DNA of 64,000 nt from Heterocephalus glaber (GCF_000247695.1 NW_004624732.1:21050365-21114364); one strand, 5' to 3'; shown: positions 1 to 11,902, numbered from the stretch's first letter. Numbers and translations: made by a program. Notes: generated from the letters alone by a model not told the origin.

Positions 1-959
1 ATTATATTTAGTATAATTTGCCATGCCATGAGATTAAAAGAGAAAAGTCATGAATGATATGAACAAATTCCAAAAAGCTGTTGAAATAATTTAGTACCTA
101 GTCATTATAAAGGTGTTTTCAATAAGTTGTAAGAAAGGTTATTTTTTTTTCTCCCTCTCCATTTTCCTCTCCTACCCCACAAACTCCTACTTCTGCAACT
201 AGAACCAGAGCCTATGGGTGAACTATTAAATCATCTCACTAAGATCAGGAGCCTGTACAACCTATCGTCACTACTACTGTCCAATAGTTTATGATTAGCC
301 CAGAAGACAAGAAGAAATAAATAATATAAATACTTCAAAAATATAATATTCATATGTATTTTCTGAATAAATTATTAAGTAGGGAGAAAATCCAAAGATC
401 CTATATAATAATTTTAAAAATTAATAAATTCACAGATGTGCTAAATAAAAATTAACATAAAAAACTAATTCATTTCCATGTAGAAAAATGTTAGCAAATA
501 AAAATTTTAAAAGATGTTATTTATAAGAGCAGATGAAATTTCAAATTCAATCTAAGGTATTAAAATATGATATGAAATTATAGAATTGCTTTGTTTTCAA
601 AATCTGAATTTAATGAAAATAACATTAAACAAATGAGACATTATTGAGACATTATAGATGATTCTATATACAGAAAGATATTTACCAATTTATATATTAA
701 GTGTTTTTTTATTGTGAGTGTTCATTCTCTCTAAATTCATTTATGGGTCTAGTTTAATTTCAGTGATTTGATAAATCAGATTTATATTAATATGCAAAAA
801 ACAAACCTAAATGTCCTTGAGAAAGTGAAATTGATGATGGTTCTTGGTCTTAGGGTACAAAAATTGTATTGAAATTTTAGTATTTAAAATGATTTGGCAA
901 TGATTCAGAGATTAAAAAAACATTGATCATACAAAGAAAATACCTACATGAAGCCTTGC
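1..959. other. AT-rich sequence, nothing recognised
   Basis: No gene, SINE or clear repeat could be recognised. The stretch is AT-rich with many stop codons in all frames. Confidence 0.5.
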
Positions 960-1660
960 ATTTAATGACAACTTTGTCCAAAAGAGATGTGACCCTGCTT
1001 GGCAATAGGAAAAGAACCAAGAGTTTTTCAATAAATACTGGTAAGGCATTTGGATAGGCATATGAAAAAAATTAAGTTGGATAAAATTTTTTTACCAATG
1101 TACAGAGCTCAACTCACAGTAGGTTAAAGAACTAATGTGAAAACTAAAGATCTATAAAGTTTAAAGAATATTTTATCACTGTCAGATAGGAAAGAATTCC
1201 TTTAGAAAAAAATGAGAGCAGGGAGTAAACAGAAGCAATAATAAATTTGATTATATTAAAACTAAAACAAATTCTATTGATCAGAAGAATCCTTGACACA
1301 GTGCAGAGACAAGACAGTGAATAGTATTTTATAAAAGAATATATACATGTATTTATAAAATGAGAGCTTAGAGTGTAACATACAAATAAGTTGTTCAAAT
1401 CAATAAGAATAAAACAGATATTTCAATAAAGTGGGCAATGAATTGGTGCAGATTTCAAAACAGGAAATTAAAATGGCAGGGCCAGGGATTTAGCTCAGTG
1501 GTTCCTCCTCCTGCCTAGCAAGCACAAGGTCCCAAGTTCGATTCTCGGTACCAATAAAAAAAAAAAAAGAAAAGAAAAAATAAAGGAAATTAAAATGGCC
1601 AGTGAATATATGAGTGAATGCCAACCTCATTAGCAAGTGGGCAAATGGTTATGTATTTCC
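960..1660 (+). mobile_element. Old LINE-1 fragment (ORF2 C-terminal region), split by an ID SINE
   Basis: The phrase order matches the C-terminal ORF2 region of ancient mammalian L1 (L1M): an 'aataggaaaagaacc' block, then 'atttgattatattaaaac', then 'aatcaataagaataaaac', then 'gtgggcaatgaattg', and after the SINE 'ccaacctcattagc'. All coding frames are broken. The ID element at 1478-1584 interrupts it, and the L1 text resumes directly after the TSD. Confidence 0.65.
1478..1584 (+). mobile_element. ID-type SINE with 15-bp TSD
   Basis: The body begins GGGCCAGGGATTTAGCTCAG, a tRNA-like A box, and carries a B box of GTTCGATTC. It ends in 'ggtaccaat' followed by an A-rich tail (aaaaagaaaag). The 15-bp sequence ggaaattaaaatggc occurs immediately before (1463-1477) and after (1585-1599), a perfect target-site duplication typical of LINE-1-driven retroposition. 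Where canonical ID reads GGTAGAGCG, this copy reads GGTTCCTCC, a difference shared with other copies in the window. Confidence 0.92.
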
Positions 1661-2679
1661 AAAAAAATGACATATATATGTTCAATGATACTGATTTTGT
1701 TATGTTTTTATAATTTATAATATAATTAGATATTTAAATATTCATAATGTTTTACTTGATAATTTAGAAAAAGTTTCTTTCAATTTCATAATTTTCTTTG
1801 GAAATATTATGTAAAATTTGTCATATTACTATCCAAATCGGGGAACTTCTGTCTAATTCCTTTTATATTTTTATATTTAATTCTAAGACTTAAGGGTATT
1901 TCAAATGCACTTGTTTGGTAACTAATATATGTGTTCCATCCTGTTTTAATTGATGCCCTAATTATATTATATTACAAAATATTTTCTGATGCCAAAATTC
2001 AAAGGAAAATTAGCAAGCTATTCAGTATTTGCCAATGTTTACATAATTTAATTTGTAAGTTAATTATTTCATCAAATAACTAAAGAATCTATATATTACC
2101 TCTATTGGACATTACTCTCTTACTGTTACTATAATCTACTAGTTTGAGTAATTTGAAGATTGTTGCAAATGTATTTCCTAATATATGTCTTATGTAGCTA
2201 TTAAATGTATCAATGAGCTCTTTTGTTATGATATGAAGAACAATTGGTGTTATGATATGCTTTGATAATTTATACCAGAAAAATATATATTGATTTAATC
2301 AGAGTAATTTATATTTATTAGATCACCCATCTTTATTAGTTCATTAATTTGTTTTTACTTAATACTTTTTTCTTGCAATTTTTAATCTCCAATTAATTTT
2401 TCTGAATGTCTTTTTAGTACATCACTAAATGCACATGACACCCAGAGCCAAGAGTTTAGTATTCCTTCATACCTGGGTACGACATTGTTCCAGTACCATG
2501 GTCATGCTTTACAGAATTGATCAGTACAGAGCATTCTGCAGGTTATTCCCATGTCCATATGGCTAAGATACATGCAATATATACATGGAGAGTCAAATTT
2601 TATTAGCTTCAAAGTACATCTGCCCATAGAGGAGTTAAAATAAAACCATAATAAAAGAAATACAATTTGAAAAATATTA
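1661..2679. other. AT-rich sequence, nothing recognised
   Basis: Long T-rich runs could be very old L1, but I cannot anchor them to any family. No coding potential. Confidence 0.4.
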
Positions 2680-3335
2680 AATTTTTAAAATTCTCATATA
2701 GTGTTGATGAGAATGGAAACTAGTAAAAGTATGTTTAGGAGGCAGAATCCCAAAAATAAGCTTGACTTCTGACTCAGCAGTTCCGATTTTTCCTATAGCC
2801 TCAAGATGTTTGTGCATATAGACACCAATATGTTCATGCAAGAATGTTTCTGGAAATTTTGCTTGTAAAAGTCAACACTAAAGACAATGTTTATCATCTG
2901 TCAAATATACATTTGCATTGAACAAATGAATTGTGACATTTTATGTGGAGAAGAATGAATGAATGAATGAATGAATGTCATGCACAACAGCACAAGTGAA
3001 AGTCATAGGCTAGTGCTGAGCAAAGGAAGCAAGTTAAAATCGCACACATAGCATGATTCCATTCATGTAAATTTCCAAGACAAGAAAGACTACATTGTTT
3101 AGGGATGTATTTACAGATGTAAACATTATAAAGCTAAAAACAGTTTAGAACTACATTCTGTTTTAAAGTCTTATTTTCCTCTGGGGTTCAAGTGAGGGAT
3201 TTATGGTAAGATAAAAGTATTCAGGGTAGGCAGTCCTATGATTCTGGCAATGTTCTTATGCTCACCTCAATAGTGTTAAATCAATATTTGCTTTATGGCT
3301 ATCTGGGTTAGAGTTATATATTTCATGTACTTTTC
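2680..3335 (+). mobile_element. Old LINE-1 3' end (ORF2 tail and 3' UTR)
   Basis: The order 'ctcagcagttccg', 'gttcatgcaagaatg', 'catgattccattcatgtaaa' and 'catgtacttttctcacagtatattcc' follows the ORF2-tail and 3' UTR of L1M elements. Frames are broken. The 3' limit is approximate. Confidence 0.6.
2953..2977. repeat. (GAAT)n microsatellite
   Basis: Six consecutive GAAT units lie inside the L1 3' end. Confidence 0.9.
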
Positions 3336-3559
3336 TCACAGTATATTCCACATTCAAAATGATGTAAATCATGGACTCTGGGTGTGTGCTGATGCTAATA
3401 ACTGCTCTACTGACCTTGTGAATCTATTTTCAGGTCCCATGAGTACTGGAAAATTCACGTGCTCAAATCTCAACTACTGCTTCTCTTTGTACCATCTTTT
3501 CCTTAGCCTTTCCCTCAGCCAATGGCAGCATTAATTCAAATGCTATGGCTTAAGAATAT

Positions 3560-3740
3560 GGAGTTATCTATGTTCCCTCTCTGCCATTCTAGGGCCATGT
3601 CCAATGGACGCAGAAATCCTATTGGTTTTGCTTTAAAAATCTGTACTGAAAGTGACCACCACTTACCATCTTGTCGCTAATCTCCCAAGTCATTCTCACT
3701 TGGCCTTCTCTGCTTGCATTCTACTCAGAGTCACCACCAT
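3560..3740. repeat. Probable ancient interspersed repeat, family not named
   Basis: The text 'ccatgtccaatgg..cagaaatcctattggtt' followed by 'cttgtcgctaatctcc' resembles a widespread old mammalian repeat reading 'catgtccaatcc..caaatcctgttgg'. I cannot assign a family name from sequence alone. Confidence 0.35.
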
Positions 3741-4351
3741 GTTATATTTCTTCATTTATTTCTCTGATTGCTTGCTTAATAATCTTTCTCTTATTAGTAA
3801 TTCTTTCCTTTGAAGGCACTGAATCATCTATTTTAGTCTTCTCAAAATTTGTGTATTTACACTTCCATGCTTCTACTACTGGGCTGGTGGTAGAGCAGGT
3901 GCTCTTTAATATGAATGCTGGTTCCAAAGCACTCCTTTCCTTTCCTCTAAAAAACATTCAGTTTTGAATTGCTGATCAGTATGCAGCACAATGCTTTGCA
4001 TTTATTTACATACCTTGCTTCTTTCTTGCTATTCCCTGAAGATTCTAACTCCTGAGTAACTGTTAATTTCTCTATTTAAACTTGCACTGATTTTTGTTGG
4101 TTCCCATATATATATTACCACCTAGGCATTCATTTCCTTAAAATTTTACTTCTGGCTACCTCTTGCATTACTTATACCTAAATTTGTCTTTAGTAATAAA
4201 TGTAACACCACTAATCCCTACACAAATGTTTTCTTTTCTGATCAACATTTTTTACTGTTCAGATCATTTTAGTACTTCAATCCATCCATCCTTGGATACC
4301 ATAGAGAACAGCATATTTATTACAGTTTCTCTGCCCTTTGTCACTATCCTT
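3741..4351. other. T-rich sequence, nothing recognised
   Basis: Short open frames occur on both strands here (for example 3671-3967), but composition is low-complexity and no homology or splice context supports a gene. Confidence 0.4.
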
Positions 4352-4428
4352 TTTTTGTTTTTTTAATGGGGAATTGAACTCAGGGACTCACGCATGCCAG
4401 GCAGACACTGTACCCCTGAGCTACAGTT
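4352..4428 (-). mobile_element. ID/B4-type tRNA-like SINE, antisense
   Basis: A T-rich tail is followed by 'ggggaattgaactcaggg' (B box in reverse) and 'ccctgagctaca' (A box in reverse). An 8-bp repeat ctatcctt flanks it at 4344-4351 and 4429-4436. It is more diverged than the 'ctaaatccctggcc' ID copies in this window. Confidence 0.75.
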
Positions 4429-4871
4429 CTATCCTTCACTCTTCCCTTTCCTTCCCTGCTCAATACTTTAAATCTTATGGCAAGTCATTGTTCTTTCTTC
4501 ATCCACTTGTAAAAGTTCAAGCCTAGTTAAGTAGAACTCAAATTTTTGTGCTTCACATTATCATCTGAATATGAATTTTAAAAATTTATGATTGTTAATG
4601 TCAAATGATCTCTTAATTCTAACTCTGTTGTCATGGTCTCTTGTAGGTAACTATTTCACTTCTGATTTCCTTACCTAATCCCAAAAGCTTCTGTTATCTT
4701 CACTCTGGGCCATTGATTATTTCTTATTTTGATGAAAAAATAGAAGCAATAAGAAGATAACATGAGACTATATGTCTAACCACCCACATATATCTGGATC
4801 CATAATATCTATAATTCTCCATGTTCCTAATTAAGAAGCTTTACATTACCGCTTAACCAATTAAAATTTCA

Positions 4872-4918
4872 TTTTTGCGAGGCAGCTGGCGGCACCACTG
4901 AGGTAAATCCCTGGCCCC
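4872..4918 (-). mobile_element. Truncated ID SINE, antisense
   Basis: It retains 'gcgaggcagctggcggcacc', 'actgaggtaaatccctggcc', which is the reverse complement of the ID 5' half. The B-box half and tail are missing. Confidence 0.8.
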
Positions 4919-4939
4919 AAATGATGTTTTTGAGTAGAC

Positions 4940-5395
4940 AGACATTCTAAAATTTGATAAAAAAAATCTTGTTTTCTCATTATGAACTATACTTTCTATA
5001 TTCTGTTTAGAAATTTTTGATTTGCTTTAATAGATTGATACACAATTTATTTGTAATTAATTTGTGGGAACAGCGTGAGGTCAGGACAAAGTTTAATTTT
5101 TTTTCCATTTACCAATGGTCCTAACATCATTTATAGAGAAGATTTTCCTATTTTTCTTGCTCAGCAAACCCACCTTCATTTCCATTTGTCTTCCTATGCA
5201 TGAGTCTATTTTAAGTCTCTTACGCTGCTCCACAGGTATAATTGTCTAATTTGTAGCATTTTATTCAGAAACCTTTATATTTGATAGAGCAAATTTTTCC
5301 ACCTTGATCTTCATGAATGTCTTGACTATTCTTGAACATTCATAATTCCATATTATACTGGACCCACTTTTTACCCTTCTTCATATCTTTGGAAG
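4940..5395 (-). mobile_element. Old LINE-1 fragment, antisense
   Basis: The reverse strand matches L1M ORF2 C-terminal/3' sequence. Landmarks on the + strand are 'ttgtgggaacagcgtgaggtc', 'ccatttaccaatggtcc', 'tttatagagaagattttcc' and 'catgagtctattttaagtc', parallel to the usual antisense text ending in the '...ccattggtctatgtgtc' block. Confidence 0.5.
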
Positions 5396-6061
5396 CTGAT
5401 TTTTATGGACTGTGGTAAAAATCCCTATGCCATTCAACTTCTGCTTAGGTTTAACCATTTGAAGGCGCAGAACTTTAGGGCACAGGAGGTGAGTGAGATT
5501 AGCATCCATAGTTCCCAAGTTATCTGCTGTTCAGGTTCCTATGGTCTAGCTGCATCACCTGATCAATGATCATGACTGATAATGCTCAGCTCCCTCAGGT
5601 AGTTACTCTGTCTGGGATTCAGTAACTGCTTCCTCCCTTTATTCTGCAAGGAAATTCTATAGGAGGGGTAGCTACAACATGCAGAAAAAGGAGTATCTGC
5701 ATTGTACATGGTACTATGAATACACAAATAAATAAGCTAATTCACATTATTCTTTAACATACTCTTCTCTTCGGCATAGTTATTTCAAAGTTGCATTCAT
5801 TGATTCAAGATTTTTTTCTTGATGATTCATGCTTTCTGTTTTCTAGTATAAGAAAATGTTTTCACTGTTTAGATATTCACTATACTTTAATTTGAAAGAA
5901 TTGTATAAAATAGGAATCAATTTTTTAATGTTGTATCTAATGGCCCCAACACTACCTATTAAAAATTTTGTCCTCTTTTCTTCTTCAACTTCATATTTCT
6001 TTATATTTTGCTTATATGTGCTTTTTACAATAGGTAGAACAGCAGCAAATCAGAGGAATTT
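5396..6061. other. Unassigned AT-rich sequence
   Basis: Nothing convincing. The T-rich half (5840-6060) might be more antisense L1. Confidence 0.35.
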
Positions 6062-6270
6062 TTAAATTTGTTTTTCTGCAGTACTGCAGATTGATCCCTG
6101 CATCTTCACACTGAGCTACAACCTTAACCTTTTTAAAAATTGTTTTGTTTTGTGGCAGAGTCATGTTAAGTAGCTGTATTACCCAGGCTAGTCTTGAAAT
6201 TTTCTTCCTTCTGCATCAGCTTCCCGGAGAAGTGGGAGTACAGTCATGTGCCACCATACCCAGCTGGAAT
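6062..6270 (-). mobile_element. B4-like composite SINE (ID half plus B1 half), antisense
   Basis: The left part (about 6068-6133) has 'gattgatccctgcatc' and 'cactgagctacaacctta', an antisense ID body. The right part has 'attacccaggctagtcttg', 'tcagcttcccggag' and 'gtgccaccatacccagctgg', an antisense 7SL-derived B1 body. The ID+B1 order is diagnostic of rodent B4-type composites. Confidence 0.8.
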
Positions 6271-6765
6271 AATGGATTTTTAAAATTATTTGTAATTGAC
6301 AAAAATGTACATATCTATAGGGTACTATTTGAAATTTTGATATACGTATATATGGTTCAAATCAGGGTAAGCATATAACTATCTTCTTGAATATTGTATC
6401 TTTGTGCTAAAAATATTCAAAATTATTTCTTTTATATTTTCTGGAATATATACTACACTGCTGTGGTCTATAGTCACTCTATTCCACACTGATCATCAAA
6501 CTAACTTGACGCTTTATAAGTTCAGATCCACTGGGTAGCCTTTCCTTATTTTCCTACCAAGTCTCCTGAGCCAATTCCACTCTTATTTCTATGAATTCAA
6601 CATTATTAGATTCCCCATATCAGTTAGATAATATAAGAATTTCTTTCTGTGCCTATTTCACTAATATAACGTTTTCACAAATGACAGTGTTTCGTCCTTT
6701 ACATGGTTAAATTATATTTCTATTGTGTATAGGCCATATTTTCATTGTCCTTTGAAAAATTTATT
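6271..6765 (-). mobile_element. LINE-1 3' UTR, antisense
   Basis: The run 'tttgtaattgacaaaaatg', 'gttcaaatcagggtaagc', 'ctatagtcactctattcc' and 'tttctgtgcctatttcac' corresponds point for point with the antisense 3' UTR of old L1 (L1MA/L1MB type). Confidence 0.7.
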
Positions 6766-7229
6766 ATTTATTAATATATGGTAGAAAGCTACAAGACAAG
6801 GTGAAAGATAAGGAAAAAATATCTACATTAGCAGAGAGTGGAAGGAAAGAGTAATGAACTTGGGAAACTATAAACATGTCTATAAAGTGAGCATCTCGTA
6901 AAAATCTATTGGAAATAAGATGAAATAGAGAAGAGTATGAGGGATTTTACTTACTGGCTACTGATTGACTTACTTACTTTATAGTATGGGTCAGTACCAC
7001 ATTGGATTTCTTTTTCAACCTGATAAGTCCAAATATATTTTTTACCAGTCAGTTGAGATTCTTTTGTTCAGTTCAGATAGAAATCATGAACCAGCAAAGA
7101 GCAGCTTTGCTAGCAGCCCTATGCCACCAGATGACACTAGTGAATTCCAGACACCACTGGTTGTGTGACACATGGTATTCTCTCTTGCTTTCGGCTGCTG
7201 TCTTTAGCTAACAGCGTGCCCTGGATCCT
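6766..7229. other. Unassigned sequence
   Basis: Two overlapping short open frames (6965-7168 and 7002-7211) are present, but neither resembles a protein I know and no gene context exists. Confidence 0.35.
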
Positions 7230-8165
7230 GTGTGTCTACTCTGGCAGCTGTTGCTTGTGTTACTTATTTTAGTCAGGTGCGGGTCTCTGGAGCCCTCTAG
7301 GGCTCACAGCCTCTAGGGCATACCTCTCTTTCTTTTGAACTGACTGCTCTTTCCATCCTATGCAAGATAAGAATTCCAAGTAGATTTACTGGACCTTTTG
7401 TGCCCACACTACCTGAGAAATAAATTACAAGCAGATATATAGGACCACTGAAGCAAAGCTTTATTTGAATAGAAGCTGTGCTGTAGCACAGTAGACTCAG
7501 TGCACAAGGGGGACTGCTAGACCAAGCCAAGGAGCATGAGAGGAGGGATGCTTATTCAGCCATAGTAGGCCTGTGATTAACCCCAGTTCGAGGCTACTCA
7601 CTGGTTCAAACTGGCCTAATCTCTAGGATTCCAATTGAAACCTACTGATTGGTCCAAATTCAATCTACTTCTTACCATAAATTCAAGCTTGATGATGTGA
7701 TTTGAAAACAGATATCTCTCAGAGTGGGTGGAGTGAGTCCAGGATAGCAGCAGTTGCCGTGGCAACAGTTTGTCAGAATGGCAGTAGAGGGAGCTATGTG
7801 ATTGACAGCTGTCATCTCTGTGATCATAGCAATGCCAAAACCAGACTCTTCAGAGGAGCTAGCTGTGTTAATCACAGTGTATTGGGAACTGGGAAAAGCT
7901 GGGATGCTAATAATGGGCTCAGATCCCTCCTTCATCTCTGACATGTTAAGAGTGGTTTCCCTGCACCTTATCCAAAGAGAGGGCAGCAGCATCTGGAGTG
8001 CTGGGAGTGGGAAGCTGGACCACAGCTGAAACACAAGCTGTGGCTCCTCTCAGAGTGACCCAAAGAGTGGCCACCGAGGAGACCAGGAAGACACCGAGGC
8101 AAGTTGTCTCCATCCATCATTGGGGGCACTGACGTAGTGTAGGGAATGCAGAGGGAGGCCTATGA
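7230..8165 (-). mobile_element. LTR-like block, probable endogenous-retrovirus LTR remnant
   Basis: This block is less AT-rich than its surroundings. On the minus strand it contains an AATAAAG polyadenylation-type signal (+ strand 'gctttatttgaa', near 7460), then a short downstream stretch ending near 'acccgcacctgac', which is R/U5-like. No internal gag/pol sequence is visible, so if it is an LTR it is solo. Termini are not defined and no TSD was found. The alternative is unique sequence. Confidence 0.35.
7753..7766. promoter_or_regulatory. RFX/X-box-type palindrome
   Basis: GTTGCCGTGGCAAC is a 14-base inverted repeat with one central mismatch, one base from the optimal RFX dimer site GTTGCCATGGCAAC. 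Occupancy is inference only. Confidence 0.5.
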
Positions 8166-9404
8166 CAGCCTTGAGCCGAAGAGGGGAAAGTCAGGTGCTT
8201 CCCATCTATCTCATGTATATGCCATTTCCTTCTCACTCACCTTATTATTGTTTTATTTTCCTTTTCATTGACATTTTTGATCTTATCTATAACTTTAAAA
8301 TATCTAGTCATTTTTTGAACAAATTGTCTAGTTCAGTCAATGATGTAAAATAATTTTGAAAAGTATTCAAATTTTCCTCCTAAAATACTAGATCTTAAAA
8401 ATTAGCCTATAGTAAAAGAAATGAAGTTGGTAAAAATCAAACCAACATTTATGCCACCGAAAATTAGTTTCAAGGTAATACAGCTCAGCAATGTAATCAT
8501 CTATCTACTAAGAATTTACAATGGGAAGAGTGGCTGATTTGTTTTTATGGTTATTTCTGAGATTTTAAATTTGATTAAAACGAATTCTCCCTCTGGGTGC
8601 CCTTATATGCCATGAAACAGAGATATACTGATGAAGATTAGAAAGTCAAAATCTATAAATAAATTTATAGTCACAAAAATCCTGGGCACTGTGAACATTT
8701 GATTATTCAGTATGCTTTTGCTGGTGGTGTACTACTCATTCCAAAGATCCATGTTTCTCTAAACCCAGGAAACATTTAATATCTAATACTTTAAATCATC
8801 CTTTATAAAAACAGATGCTCTTAGACACTTAACAAGTACAGAGTATATATCTTTGCTGAAAATATAGAACATGAGATGTTGAGAAGAAATACTTCCAGGC
8901 TCTTCAGGGAAGTAGGGGCTGAGAACATGAGAACAGAACCACTTTTTGTCATTTTTCTCTTTTCTAGGGGGTTAGAGTGACTCCAAAATATATTCTACTG
9001 TATCACATAAGAATTTTAACAAAAAAATCTGATTAATTAAAAGATAATCTGCCACTTAAATTCAGTGTAATACTGGTAAAAATAGATGATGTGAGGGGCA
9101 AAATATAATAATATTTTAAATTATACCTCTTGAGGCTACTGAAGATGCCAATGCATTGCCAAAGCCATCTGAAAGGAGAGTTATGGAGATTACAGAGTTA
9201 AGAATGTCTTTATTGCAGCTGTCCCAGTGATCTGGTTTAGACCATCCAAATTTTGTGCTGTCATTCATCGTGTGTGGAATCAAGCAGGACAGATTAAGTG
9301 TTCTCTATCTTTTTAAATTTTATTTGCTTCAACTTAGCATCACCTCTTCAATATTACCAATGCCTTTAGTCTATTATTTCCTTCTTCCTACTGAAAGCAG
9401 AGTG
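8166..9404. other. Unassigned AT-rich sequence
   Basis: No repeat or gene recognised. Candidate single-copy intergenic DNA. Confidence 0.4.
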
Positions 9405-9545
9405 ACATTGTAAAAAGAGAATGAGCTTTGAATAAGATAATTTCTGCATATTGTAACTTCACATATAACTTTAAGGAAATCACTTAATATTTCTGAGTCC
9501 CAAGTGTGAACATATGTAATATAGAGCTGATGCTGAGCTTTTAGT
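9405..9545 (+). mobile_element. MIR SINE remnant
   Basis: 'gaatgagctttgaataag' followed by 'aaggaaatcacttaatattt', 'ctgagtccc' fits the MIR core ('gcaagtcacttaacctctctgagcctc'). Confidence 0.6.
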
Positions 9546-10882
9546 GGACTAATACTATATTTAATATATGTATTATGCTATCATTTTATAATCTTATGTA
9601 TTATAAATTATAGCATTAATATGAAACCTATGTGATTAAGGATTATAAAACAGAGGTCATAGACCTTTGTGAAGATAATACAAATGTAAATTGTAAATGC
9701 CTGTCACATAAGAATTTGTCCTTCTAACTTTTTTCCATTCTTTTAACTCTTTTATATTTCTCCCTCCTCCAAATAATAGTCAATTACTTTTAAGATAGTT
9801 ACACACAGCAATTTTGCTTGCCTGACAGATGTCTACAATGGCATATAAGGTCCAAGAGCCTGGTATTGGCACAGGATGCCTTTTTAAAGGAAGAGAATAT
9901 AGACTTGTATGTAGTGGGTGTTCAGGACAGCAGGAACTATGGAGCCTGGCTCACAAGCCAGGTCCCCTTCCAGTGGGAATGCAGGAAGACAGGTTATCAG
10001 TGAAACCATTCTGAATATCTTTACTCACTTCCCTTATTCATTCCTTACAGATTGAGTAAATATGAGTTTCTCAAGTTTCACTTCCTAAGTAAGTGTGAAT
10101 AAGACAGAATTTGGGCTTATCCATGTCATGGAGGGTAAAGCATCCTTCCCAACTATATAAATTTATTAGCTGAGAAAAGATATATAATAAATAATAGTGG
10201 CTAATGTGTGTTAAACTTGCTAATATAATTTTGACACAATATTATTTCATATTATCCATGCTGATTTTGAATTCTACTCTGCCAAATTTTACTAGGTAAA
10301 GTTTTAATGTTGTAATATTTGAAGGTTTAAATGTTACTTTTTGTTTTAATTTTTTTCATCTTGTGGCCTTCAGAAAGTCAACAATAACTACACGTGACAC
10401 TAAAAGAGGACTAGAAAACTTATTCTCATAGAAAATTAGGGTCCAAAGTATTACCCACAAAGGCATATGCCTTGTAAAAGCCAAACACTGCCACATACTG
10501 GTCTGTTTTCTTTCTTTTTTGAATTACAGAAAAGTAATGAGAGATGTGGTCATTTTATATGCTCATTGTATGGCTTAAAAAAATGAAAGAAATTAAGGAC
10601 TAGGAAAAATTTTCTGTTAATCCATTAAACTCTGGTGGATTTCCCCAACCCACATGTGCATGCCCTCTGCCCTCGATGTTAATGTCAGAAAATATACCCA
10701 CACATGTTCAGAAGATATTACAGGAGTTATTTGTAAAGTTTAAAGAAAGAACGTATTACCCATTAGTTACTGTGTACTGGACACCTACAAGTACTGGACA
10801 CATAGATTTTTTTTGTGATAGTTCCTTGTGTTTTCTAATATTTGAACTAAGACAGTTAAAAGATAACAGAATAATAATAATG
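9546..10882. other. Unassigned AT-rich sequence
   Basis: Overlapping short open frames at 9818-10014 are in two phases of the same strand and have no recognised homology. Nothing else is seen. Confidence 0.4.
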
Positions 10883-11902
10883 TAGTGGACCCTGGAGTTA
10901 TGACTGGACTGACATATGTACAACTTGGGTTGCGATCAGAATTTTAGTTTTAACTTACAACCAAAGTCTCGAATTATGACATGAATGCCAGCAACTTGTG
11001 CTTCCAGATGGTCTCAGATACAGATTTAACCCTTGAACAATTCTGGAAGGAACATTATATCCTTTCCTGTGTGGGCTGAGAAATCCTGGGACAGTGTCTT
11101 TCTAAGAACACTGAGATATGCCTGTATACAGGAGAGAGACTTTGAAGGATGAGTGGAGGAGGCAGAGCCTTCAACTGAACAGGTTGAGTTACAACAAGCC
11201 CTTGCTAATTGTTGTAGTCAGCAGGATTTGGCAAAGGAATACATTAAATACAGCACACATAACTTATAACATTATTTAATGATAATTACCCAAAGAGTCA
11301 AATTTGAAGGAGTGTGAGAGATTAATTAATCACACACTAGGAGCCCAAGGAATCCAGCTGAAGTCCTAGATCCCAGCGATTTCCCACACAAATCCAGCTA
11401 AAGACTTAAGAGTCCAAGGCTGTGTCCTCCACAAGTCCAGCCGAGTGCCCACAGCATTGTCTCATGCTTGTTTGTATTGAGGATTGGCACCAGGAAGGCC
11501 CAAAGGCCAGTGGTGAAAGCCAGAAAACCCACACTGGTGAGATGATGGATTTGTGCCACCAAGTTGAGGGATCCACATTGGAGCCAGGAAGTGATGCTCA
11601 CGGTGAAGATCAGAGCTCCCCTGACGAAAACAGCAGCCATTCCCAGTGACAGTGAGACCCCATCTCCTCTGATGAGAACAGCCTAGTTTGCATCCAGAAA
11701 ACCATCTGCAGAAAGCTTCTCATAGAAAATCAACAGGCCAAGATTTTCCCCTCCAATTTTCTTTTTATGACTATTGGTAACAATCTTCGGATGGATCTTT
11801 CACACACAGACCATGCTGATTCAGTTCAGCTGGGCTTTAGAAGTTGACCATTAGTTAATCCACCACACTAATGAATTGAGTTCATAAGTAAAGGGTCCAC
11901 TA
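10883..11902 (+). mobile_element. Pogo/Tigger-like DNA transposon remnant with TIRs, internally decayed
   Basis: The left end is TA followed by GTGGACCCTGGAGTTATGAC. The right end, read in reverse, is GTGGACCCTTTACTTATGAA before a TA at 11901-11902. About 18 of the first 21 positions match, flanked by TA dinucleotides as for Tc1/mariner/pogo insertion. Inside, at 11022-11072, the + strand encodes DLTLEQFWKEHYILSCV, which resembles the '(L)TLKEFWK..Y/HxI' segment near the C-terminal end of Tigger (pogo, DDE) transposases, followed by a stop. No catalytic DDE core is visible, so most of the transposase is missing. The TIRs resemble those of the 172-bp MITE at 52202-52373. Confidence 0.65.

Noticed and set aside
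1478..1584. tRNA gene (A and B boxes present)
   Set aside because: The A-rich tail, TSD and non-folding 3' half show a SINE. The same applies to 58539-58626.
7672..8034. 120-codon minus-strand frame
   Set aside because: It overlaps plus-strand frames in the same GC-richer LTR-like block. No retroviral or cellular domain is visible.
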